Position numbers and translations under genes: made by a program. From contig NZ_CP099966.1 in NCBI RefSeq assembly GCF_025403485.1, forward strand, positions 3,509,001-3,573,000: a stretch of DNA of 64,000 nucleotides. The letters are read 5' to 3'. Position 1 is the first letter of the stretch. Every line of letters begins with the position of its first letter. Under the pieces are notes generated by a model. That model saw nothing but the letters and a program-made list of their open reading frames with translations. It was not told where the DNA came from and did not search any database. Of the stretch, positions 57,849 through 64,000 are shown piece by piece. This DNA comes from Chryseobacterium paludis. GTDB taxonomy: Bacteria > Bacteroidota > Bacteroidia > Flavobacteriales > Weeksellaceae.

Positions 57849-59241
57849 TCAATGGTTAAACGAGCTGCGCAGGAAGATGGAAGATCATACAAGTGATGTT
57901 CCGGATGAATTATGGAATGATATAAAGGATGAATTATCCTTTGAAGAGGAGAAAAATACTGTTGTAGGCTTTCCTACTGAGGGAAGTCGTTCAGATGAAG
58001 AGGAAAATCAAGTTCCAGCCAAAAAGATTAAACCTTTGGTATACAGAGTTGCCGGAATTGCAGCTGCAATTGCATTATTTTTTATCATAGGAAAACAGCT
58101 GCTTAAGGTAGATAATGAAAAAGAAGTAGCACCAAAAATGACCTATTCTCCTGAACAGAGAAATAAAATAAAGCAGGATCATTTATCCAATAATGGAACG
58201 ATTCCTGTGAATAGAAATGGAAATGTCAATATTGATCATGATGTTTCAAATAAAATTGGATCACATGAATTGGCCTCTTTAACAGGAAATATTTTTCAAA
58301 ACAGTCTATATCAGAATTTGGGAAGAAATCCGGATATGGGTTATAATAAGGAAACAACAGATACAAGTCTGTTACCTTATTTGTTAGGACAATCAGGCAC
58401 TATAATACAGAAACAAATTCCTCATATTGAAGATAATGGCTCCATTAATCGCAGAGATGAGATCAACGAACTTATTTCTGAAACAGATCTGGAAATGCAA
58501 AACCAATCCATGGCGAGCACAGCAAAACTGAAAAAGCAAAGGGCGAATAGATCATGGATGCTAAGTATGTTAACGGGAAAAGCTTCTTCTGAATCTCAGC
58601 AGTTCCCCGGATATGCAACAATGAGTGGTCAGCCTTTGAGCATCAGTGAGATGTGGAGTGCCTCAGCATATGATAATGATCCATTTGTTGGTGTTTTATT
58701 AGCTAACCAAAACAAAAATGTAGAGGCAACATTGAGACATAAGGTACCATTGAATTTAGGAATTTCTTTATATTATAACTTAGGAAAAAGATGGGGTATA
58801 GGGACAGGACTAAATTATACCAAATTATCATCTGAGCTTCACTCCGGCAGTCAGTCTAATTTCGTGAAAAGTGAACAGACGGTTCATTATATTGGGATTC
58901 CGGTACAGGTAAATTATAATGTAATACAGAAAGGAAGATTTACAGGATACATTACCGGTGGTGCTCTTGTTGAAAAATCTGTTGCTGGAAACTTTACAAC
59001 GAAATATGTGGTAGATAATGTTGTCAATGAAGAGACAAAAGAAGATTTACCCAGCCAGCCAGTACAGGTTTCATTAAATACTGCTTTGGGGGTACAATTG
59101 AAACTTGTCGATAAAATTGGAGTCTATGCAGAGCCTGGTGTTGGCTATCATTTCAAAGATAATAGTTCCCTGAACACCATTTATAAGGAGAAACCTTTAA
59201 ACTTAAATATCAAATTTGGGATCAGGATATTACTGGATTAA
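57841..59241 (+). CDS. Membrane-anchored protein with C-terminal outer-membrane beta-barrel, putative anti-sigma partner
   Basis: 466 residues. N-terminal cytosolic segment (MNNQWLNELRRKMEDHTSDV) and a single membrane helix at about residues 71-90 (RVAGIAAAIALFFIIGKQLL), a periplasmic linker of about 180 residues, then a C-terminal beta-barrel-like domain (LGISLYYNLGKRWGIGTGLN, IGIPVQVNYNVIQKGRFTGY, LGVQLKLVDKIGVYAEPGVG, NLNIKFGIRILLD). One helix plus a barrel in one protein implies a link between the inner and outer membranes, or a false barrel. Coupled with the ECF sigma gene, it most likely controls it. This layout is widespread in Bacteroidota and usually labelled porin. Confidence 0.8.
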   Translation: MNNQWLNELRRKMEDHTSDVPDELWNDIKDELSFEEEKNTVVGFPTEGSRSDEEENQVPAKKIKPLVYRVAGIAAAIALFFIIGKQLLKVDNEKEVAPKMTYSPEQRNKIKQDHLSNNGTIPVNRNGNVNIDHDVSNKIGSHELASLTGNIFQNSLYQNLGRNPDMGYNKETTDTSLLPYLLGQSGTIIQKQIPHIEDNGSINRRDEINELISETDLEMQNQSMASTAKLKKQRANRSWMLSMLTGKASSESQQFPGYATMSGQPLSISEMWSASAYDNDPFVGVLLANQNKNVEATLRHKVPLNLGISLYYNLGKRWGIGTGLNYTKLSSELHSGSQSNFVKSEQTVHYIGIPVQVNYNVIQKGRFTGYITGGALVEKSVAGNFTTKYVVDNVVNEETKEDLPSQPVQVSLNTALGVQLKLVDKIGVYAEPGVGYHFKDNSSLNTIYKEKPLNLNIKFGIRILLD

Positions 59242-59290
59242 TTTCTTAATACTGTTATTAAAAATACTAACCAACCATAAAAATTTATAT

Positions 59291-60265
59291 ATGAAAACAA
59301 AACTAATTTTTTTATCACTGTTCTTATTTTTAAGTATTTTAAGAATAAATGCACAGTGTTCATTTACACCTACCATTACCAGTCCTAGATTAGGAGCTCA
59401 ATTCCCAAATAAAATTGTGTTTTGTAACACAGAGTCTGAAATACTTTCAACACAAAATTATGGTAGTTACCAATGGTACAAACAGATGTGGACATGGCAG
59501 TCCCCAAATACAAATCCTTGGGTTCCTATTTCTGGGGCTAATTCCCAAAACCTGACAATCAATGGAGCTAATGATATGCTTTATAATTTTAAGGTGGAAG
59601 TTACCCTTAATGATTGTACAGCACAAAGTGCGGAAGTTATGGCAGATGGATATGCATATGCTCTTCCAGCTATGATGACCACTCTGACTCCGGGAACTTA
59701 TGAAGATTTAGGAGGTGGAGAATACAATGTTTGTAATGGTGCATCAGTACAATTTGACGATGCATTCCCAGTACTATACGGAGCCCATACCTGGTACAAA
59801 TGTGCGCCAAGTAATATACCACCGGTTCCGGGAGACCCTTGTATCATAACAGGAGTAACAGGAGATACTTATATTGCAACGGGATCAGGTGAATATGGTT
59901 ATTATGCATGTACGGCGTACTGTCCGGATCAATGTGAATTCCTGGGTTTAGGTTCTTTTGTGAAATTGAATTTTGGAAACTGGAGTTTTTGTAATCTGGG
60001 AACTGATGAAACAGGACCAAAGAAAACGAATGATTTAACAATATATCCTAATCCAGCGGCACAGTTTGTATTTATTGGAAAAGATTCCGATAAAGTATAT
60101 AAGGAGGTTTCCATTATTGATGCTTCAGGAAGGCTTGTTCTACAAAAAAAGAATCATACCTATAATCAACCTATTGATGTAAGCGGATTGGCTGTTGGAA
60201 CGTATATTATTGTTTCTAAGGATTCAAAAGATCAAACGTATAAAAATAAATTCATTAAAAAGTAA
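59291..60265 (+). CDS. Secreted protein with T9SS type A sorting domain
   Basis: 324 residues from the ATG at 59291; the frame opens at 59216, inside the previous gene. Signal peptide MKTKLIFLSLFLFLSILRINAQ. The middle is immunoglobulin-like, with QWYKQMWTWQSPN, several cysteines (for example CAPSNIPPVPGDPC, CTAYCPDQC) able to form disulfides. The C-terminal sorting domain has LTIYPNPAAQFVFIG, VSIIDASGRLVLQKK and LAVGTYIIVSKDSKDQTYKN. It is the third gene after the ECF sigma factor (49 bases after the barrel protein) and is likely its main output. Confidence 0.87.
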   Translation: MKTKLIFLSLFLFLSILRINAQCSFTPTITSPRLGAQFPNKIVFCNTESEILSTQNYGSYQWYKQMWTWQSPNTNPWVPISGANSQNLTINGANDMLYNFKVEVTLNDCTAQSAEVMADGYAYALPAMMTTLTPGTYEDLGGGEYNVCNGASVQFDDAFPVLYGAHTWYKCAPSNIPPVPGDPCIITGVTGDTYIATGSGEYGYYACTAYCPDQCEFLGLGSFVKLNFGNWSFCNLGTDETGPKKTNDLTIYPNPAAQFVFIGKDSDKVYKEVSIIDASGRLVLQKKNHTYNQPIDVSGLAVGTYIIVSKDSKDQTYKNKFIKK

Positions 60266-60313
60266 AACTGGGTGCCCCCTTATAACTCAGTTAGTTTTTT
60301 CAGTAATTGTGGA

Positions 60314-60350
60314 GTCGGTGTAGAATTTTTTCTGCACCGACATTTTTTTT
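60314..60350 (+). terminator. Terminator of the sigma factor operon
   Basis: GTCGGTGTAGAA and TTCTGCACCGAC arms (one G-T pair) around TTTT, followed by a T-run. Confidence 0.88.
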
Positions 60351-60462
60351 AAAGAATACGGCTGACATGATCAGTGTATTTGAGATCAATATTATTACAA
60401 TATTGACTGATAGTTATTTATTCAGGAAAAATTAAATTATATTTACTTTAAAACACACACAA

Positions 60463-61998
60463 ATGTTGATCAAAATTTATGGAAGCGCAATTCATGGAGT
60501 TGCAGCTCAGACTATTACTATTGAGGTAAATGTCGATACAGGAGGCGTTGGCTATCATTTGGTGGGGCTTCCCGATAATGCTATTAAAGAAAGCAGTTAC
60601 AGAATCTCGGCAGCCTTAAAAAATGTAGGATTAAAAATTCCGGGAAAGAAAATCACAATTAATATGGCTCCTGCAGATCTTCGAAAGGAAGGTTCTGCCT
60701 ATGATTTAAGTATAGCTATAGGGATTTTAGTTGCTTCAGATCAAATTCTTGCTGAAAATATTCAAGATTACATTATCATGGGAGAGCTTTCATTGGATGG
60801 AAGTTTACATCCTATAAAAGGGGTTTTACCCATTGCTATTCAGGCTCGTGAGGAAGGCTTTAAAGGAATTATTCTACCCAAACAAAATACCCGGGAAGCA
60901 GCAGTAGTAGAAGGTCTCGATGTGTACGGAGCTGATAATATTAAAGAAGTAATTGATTTCTTTAACGAAGGAATACCTATTGAAAAGGTTGTTTTAGATG
61001 TAAAAAAAGAATTCCAGGAAAAGGTTAATCAATTTCCATTTGATTTTTCAGAAGTAAAGGGGCAGGAGACTGCAAAAAGAGCTATGGAAGTTGCAGCAGC
61101 AGGAGGACATAATATTATTTTAATTGGTCCGCCAGGAAGTGGAAAAACAATGTTAGCAAAAAGAGTTCCAAGTATTTTACCACCACTAACTTTAAAGGAG
61201 GCTTTAGAAACAACAAAGATTCATTCTGTTGCTGGGAAAATTGGAACAGAGACTTCTCTAATGACCATTCGCCCCTTCAGATCACCCCATCATACCATAT
61301 CAGATGTTGCTTTAGTGGGTGGTGGAAGTTATCCTCAGCCTGGCGAAATTTCTCTGGCTCACAATGGTGTTCTATTTCTTGATGAAATGCCTGAGTTCAA
61401 ACGGACAGTTCTCGAGGTCATGCGACAGCCCCTGGAAGATAGGGAAGTAACGATTTCAAGGGCTAGATTTACCGTCAATTATCCAGCAAGTTTTATGCTG
61501 ATTGCTTCAATGAATCCAAGTCCTAGCGGATATTTTCCAGATGATCCCAATAATACCTCGAGCATTATGGAGATGCAACGATACATGAACAAATTATCAG
61601 GCCCTCTTTTAGATCGTATTGATATCCACATTGAAATTCAAAAGGTTGAATTCGACCAGCTAACAAAAAAAAGGAGTGGTGAAAGAAGTGAAGATATCAG
61701 AAAAAGGGTTTTAAAAGCCCGTGAAATACAGCAAGAAAGATATGAGGGTTTAGAAATCAGTTGTAATGCCCAGATTGGTCCTCGGCAAATCGAACAATTT
61801 TGTGCATTAGATGGGGTTTCATTTTCCTTAATAAAATTAGCAATGGATAAATTAAATCTTTCTGCAAGAGCCTATGACAGAATTTTAAAAGTAGCCAGAA
61901 CAATTGCAGATCTTGAGGAATCTGAAAATATTTTGTCACAGCATATCTCCGAAGCGATACAATATAGAAGCCTGGACAGAGAATTTTGGAATGCCTGA
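60463..61998 (+). CDS. comM: YifB/ComM-family Mg chelatase-like AAA ATPase
   Basis: 511 residues. N-terminal Lon-like domain (VGYHLVGLPDNAIKESSYRI, INMAPADLRKEGSAYDLSIA), then the AAA core with Walker A IGPPGSGKTMLAKR near residue 222, ETTKIHSVAGK, FRSPHHTISDVALVGGGSYP, Walker B GVLFLDEMPEFKRTVLEVMR and a SGPLLDRIDIHIEIQKV sensor, with a C-terminal LSARAYDRILKVARTIADLE helical end. ComM helicases promote branch migration during natural transformation and are present in many non-competent bacteria too. No other competence gene is nearby. Confidence 0.93.
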   Translation: MLIKIYGSAIHGVAAQTITIEVNVDTGGVGYHLVGLPDNAIKESSYRISAALKNVGLKIPGKKITINMAPADLRKEGSAYDLSIAIGILVASDQILAENIQDYIIMGELSLDGSLHPIKGVLPIAIQAREEGFKGIILPKQNTREAAVVEGLDVYGADNIKEVIDFFNEGIPIEKVVLDVKKEFQEKVNQFPFDFSEVKGQETAKRAMEVAAAGGHNIILIGPPGSGKTMLAKRVPSILPPLTLKEALETTKIHSVAGKIGTETSLMTIRPFRSPHHTISDVALVGGGSYPQPGEISLAHNGVLFLDEMPEFKRTVLEVMRQPLEDREVTISRARFTVNYPASFMLIASMNPSPSGYFPDDPNNTSSIMEMQRYMNKLSGPLLDRIDIHIEIQKVEFDQLTKKRSGERSEDIRKRVLKAREIQQERYEGLEISCNAQIGPRQIEQFCALDGVSFSLIKLAMDKLNLSARAYDRILKVARTIADLEESENILSQHISEAIQYRSLDREFWNA

Positions 61999-62091
61999 TA
62001 TAGATTGACGAAAAAATCTTAAAACCTAAAAGAAATAAAACCCAAGATTGAAACTACAAGAAGAGCTTAAGGGAAGAGTTTATTCATATTT

Positions 62092-62565
62092 TTAATAGTT
62101 TTTTTCTTCAATAGGTAAACAGAATAATTGATCCTTTTTTATAATTGTAACATCATCAAAATAAAAATTTGCCTGTACATTTTCTGTTTCAGCTATTTTA
62201 TTGCCTTCTTTGTTTTTACATACTAGGGTAAAAGAATTCTGATGAGTTCTTGTAAAATACCATATTTGAAACTCGGGATTTAAATCTAATTGCTGATCCA
62301 ATATCAGATCCAATAACCACAAACAATCTTCATAATTTGTTAAATCATAAATTCCTTCTGTAAATTTATATCCATCTTTGTAATCATGTAGGTCTTGCGG
62401 AACTGAATAAACATCGTATAAATCGTTGGCAAAATTTCTACGGCTACTGTTTCTGTTAGTCATGATCTTTGTTTTTAAAGCTGAAGGAGATTTATATTTA
62501 CGAAAAGTTTCTGGAGTCTTGAAATTATTGTAATAGGCACTTGTAGGTTCTGTGAAATTTTTCAT
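62092..62565 (-). CDS. DUF6876-like protein
   Basis: 157 residues. It has LHDYKDGYKFTEGIYDLTNY and EDCLWLLDLILDQQLD, then FQIWYFTRTHQNSFTLVCKN and a final VTIIKKDQLFCLPIEE, which follow the pattern of DUF6876, a family common on Bacteroidota mobile elements and plasmids, but I cannot confirm it. The N-terminal 35 residues are basic and polar, and a later ATG (MTNRNSSRRNF) could be the true start. Shares a promoter region with the divergent repressor-like gene. Confidence 0.65.
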   Translation of the reverse strand: MKNFTEPTSAYYNNFKTPETFRKYKSPSALKTKIMTNRNSSRRNFANDLYDVYSVPQDLHDYKDGYKFTEGIYDLTNYEDCLWLLDLILDQQLDLNPEFQIWYFTRTHQNSFTLVCKNKEGNKIAETENVQANFYFDDVTIIKKDQLFCLPIEEKNY

Positions 62566-62595
62566 ATTTAAATATTTATGTTAATTTTGTTTTAT

Positions 62596-62629
62596 TACCT
62601 TTGTACAAATATAGTCAAAATTTAGACTA
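62596..62629. promoter_or_regulatory. Divergent promoters with palindromic operator-like site
   Basis: Plus-strand -7 box TACCTTTG (62596-62603) and minus-strand -7 box TATATTTG (62606-62613) lie side by side. Overlapping the second and ending 12 bases before the plus-strand ATG is TAGTCAAAATTTAGACTA (62612-62629), an inverted repeat with one mismatched pair per half (TAGTC ... GACTA). Confidence 0.6.
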
Positions 62630-62641
62630 ATTTAAATATAA

Positions 62642-63127
62642 ATGGACAAAATAACAACCATAAAGGAGAGGATACTATTTTATCTGGAAGAAAAAAGTAT
62701 TAAAAAGGAGTCTTTTTATAGAGAAACTGGAATGTCTGCTTCTAATTTCAAAGGAGCAGGACTAAAGAGCGACTTGGGAATTGATAAGGTTGTTAAAGTA
62801 CTTTCTGTATATCCGGAATTGAATAACCACTTACATTGGTTGATAAAAGGGGAAGGTGTTTTAGATTTAAATGCTGTGGAGGAAGAGGAACAAAAAAAAG
62901 ATCCCCAATCATCTGGCGATCTTTTATATAGTGAAAATTTTAATGAAGGAATTGGAGATTTACTGGCAAATATCTATGCCCAGTACAATACTCAAGATAA
63001 AAGTTTACTCTTCATACAAAATCAAATATCGAAAATGGAGAAGAAATTAGATGCTGCTATTATAAAACAAGGTAAGTATTTAGAAAAAATTCTATCCCAA
63101 GTTCAAGATAAAGCAGATTCAAAGTAA
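62642..63127 (+). CDS. Small helix-turn-helix (phage-repressor-like) DNA-binding protein
   Basis: 161 residues. The N-terminal half resembles an XRE/lambda-repressor-like fold: IKERILFYLEEKSIKKESFY, RETGMSASNFKGAGLKSDLG and DKVVKVLSVYPELNNHLHWL, with LIKGEGVLDL closing it. The C-terminal half is a long polar helix (FNEGIGDLLANIYAQYN, KQGKYLEKILSQVQD) likely to oligomerise. Such proteins are frequent in flavobacterial chromosomes and act as repressors or regulators. A palindrome in its own 5' region suggests autoregulation. Confidence 0.75.
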   Translation: MDKITTIKERILFYLEEKSIKKESFYRETGMSASNFKGAGLKSDLGIDKVVKVLSVYPELNNHLHWLIKGEGVLDLNAVEEEEQKKDPQSSGDLLYSENFNEGIGDLLANIYAQYNTQDKSLLFIQNQISKMEKKLDAAIIKQGKYLEKILSQVQDKADSK

Positions 63128-63129
63128 GT

Positions 63130-63387
63130 TTAATTCTTATTTACAATGATCTTTTCTTTATTAGAAATCAATGTTTTTGTAGGAGCATTTAAAATGAGAT
63201 ACCCGAGTTCATCGGTGAAAATTTCCAAATCCTGCATTGTACCAATAAATCCATTATTGATCTCCTTTTTTACTAAACTCATTTTCTTTAAGTATTGCTC
63301 CTCAGATAAGATTTCATGAATATAATCTTCCCAAAGTTTATCACTAAGAGCAACAAGAATCTTTAAACTTTCTCTGTGATTACTCAT
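63130..63387 (-). CDS. Small hypothetical protein
   Basis: 85 residues starting MSNHRESLKILVALSDKLWE (the frame is open to 63402, giving 5 more). It is helical in the first half (LWEDYIHEILSEEQYLKKMS) and has a final beta stretch (LGYLILNAPTKTLISNKEKI). No motif is recognised. It overlaps the end of the upstream membrane protein gene by 8 bases and converges with the repressor-like gene (2 bases apart). Low coding certainty on its own, supported by the tight overlap. Confidence 0.5.
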   Translation of the reverse strand: MSNHRESLKILVALSDKLWEDYIHEILSEEQYLKKMSLVKKEINNGFIGTMQDLEIFTDELGYLILNAPTKTLISNKEKIIVNKN

Positions 63388-63907
63388 TTTTAGTGATGTC
63401 ATTTCGTTTAAATAGTATGGAAGAAAATCTTTCTAATGTACTATTATTAAATTTATCAATTACACTTATTTCTCGATAGTAATTATCTAATCGATATATC
63501 AGATAAACGATTAAGGCAATAATTGCAACAATTGCAATGTCTGCATATCCCGATATAATATTCTTATTAAAAAATATGAATTTAATATACGTTGCTAGGT
63601 GAAAATATCCAGAAACGAAAACAGCATAGAATGTATATCGATGAGCTTTAAATAATCCTCCTAGCGCAAGAAGTATAATGCACGATGGGATTGATAAAAA
63701 GTAAATAGCCGAATCAAGATCCAAACGCCTTTCACCAGCATTATTTGCTAACTGAACATTCACGTCGGTAAAATAACCAACGATGTTGTTCAGAAATGGT
63801 AAAATTGCTGATATCAGCACAAAAGCTGACATAACAATCTGGATAGTGAGCTTACCTAGGCCTATCCGGTTTCGTTGGGTCGATTGTTTCGTTTGCTGCT
63901 GGTTCAT
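63380..63907 (-). CDS. Hypothetical membrane protein
   Basis: 175 residues with four hydrophobic helices (about 22-43, 68-86, 93-113, 121-142), a polar N-terminus (MNQQQTKQSTQRNRIGLGK) and a basic C-terminal tail (FSSILFKRNDITKNE). The loop after the first helix (VNVQLANNAGERRLDLDS) is the longest. I recognise no family. It is followed directly by the 85-residue gene. Confidence 0.6.
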   Translation of the reverse strand: MNQQQTKQSTQRNRIGLGKLTIQIVMSAFVLISAILPFLNNIVGYFTDVNVQLANNAGERRLDLDSAIYFLSIPSCIILLALGGLFKAHRYTFYAVFVSGYFHLATYIKFIFFNKNIISGYADIAIVAIIALIVYLIYRLDNYYREISVIDKFNNSTLERFSSILFKRNDITKNE

Positions 63908-64000
63908 TTATTGCTGGTGGATTAGTTGGAATTTCTGATGCTCTCACTGAGTCGGTAATAACTTTTACCGTCTTTAATCTTTTCATATCTGATTTGATAC
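63852..64000 (-). CDS. Possible C-terminal end of a gene running off the window
   Basis: On the minus strand an open frame from the right edge to TAA at 63852 reads SDMKRLKTVKVITDSVRASE and then EIPTNPPAINEPAANET, ending KPDRPR. It could be the end of a larger gene or a 44-residue gene starting at 63986. It overlaps the start of the membrane protein gene by 56 bases in another frame, which is more than usual. Low confidence. Confidence 0.3.
   Translation of the reverse strand, partial: IKSDMKRLKTVKVITDSVRASEIPTNPPAINEPAANETIDPTKPDRPR

Noticed and set aside
62092..64000. Prophage or integrative element at the right end
   Set aside because: A repressor-like gene and small unknown genes hint at it, but no integrase, portal, relaxase or transposase is visible before the edge.
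1..64000. CRISPR arrays, rRNA genes, insertion sequences
   Set aside because: Reading the window showed no regularly spaced direct repeats, no rRNA stretches and no transposase frames.

Overview
The window looks like chromosomal DNA of a Chryseobacterium-type member of the Flavobacteriia (Bacteroidota). The evidence is its AT-rich composition, Bacteroidota promoters (TAnnTTTG at -7, often TTG/TTTG about 19 bases upstream), two proteins with type IX secretion (T9SS) sorting tails, many SPII lipoproteins, and Bacteroidota-typical families (DUF4840, DUF6268, YARHG, DUF4280, fused SpmA/SpmB, ECF sigma plus membrane-barrel operon). No rRNA, CRISPR array, insertion sequence or complete prophage is visible.

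Layout. 1-1116: start of clpC, cut by the left edge. 1271-4929: glycosyltransferase island (GT4, GT9, GT2) with sufE inside. 5026-10236: four-gene minus operon with a DUF4280 PAAR-like spike protein, a 928-residue putative effector and a lipoprotein, read as an orphan T6SSiii cargo/immunity module. 10382-12664: leucine-rich T9SS cargo. 12774-12960: two identical tRNA-Val genes. 13001-22665: housekeeping genes (folC, TolC-like, SprT-like, mannose-1-phosphate guanylyltransferase, bcp, nth, DinB-like, DUF885). 22845-24918: exbB-exbD-tonB-like operon. 25381-31816: SpmAB fusion, accD, fbaA, nadK, CBS protein, TrmH-family methylase, with a candidate small RNA at about 31222-31291. 31822-38324: MORN protein, bestrophin, cupin-like, GNAT, mutS.

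38374-40171 is the most unusual stretch. Two tiny minus-strand genes encode Cys-rich peptides with near-identical leaders ending in Gly-Gly, and two thioredoxin-fold proteins lie next to them on the plus strand. A third Cys-rich peptide gene (49562-49801) lies upstream of an outer-membrane barrel gene and a LytS/LytTR-type two-component pair (46902-49363). These resemble the bacteriocin-like peptides of Chryseobacterium, but no maturation enzyme or peptidase-containing transporter is in the window.

40258-46899: DUF2809, a TonB-domain/YARHG/DUF2306 operon, a decayed TonB-domain fragment, an HI0933-like flavoprotein, a thioesterase, thiL and a DUF6268 barrel. 50214-56321: pepT, HMG-CoA lyase, rhodanese, SufT-like protein, exonuclease, CsaA-like protein, a zincin-like protein and an MDR oxidoreductase. 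56595-61998: DUF4840 lipoprotein, ECF sigma / membrane-barrel / T9SS cargo operon and the ComM-like ATPase. 62092-64000: less conserved end with a DUF6876-like protein, a small repressor-like DNA-binding protein with a palindromic operator, and short proteins of unknown function.

All family names come from reading the sequence, without database searches. Start sites were moved from the longest frame where a signal peptide, promoter or neighbouring stop codon argued for it.
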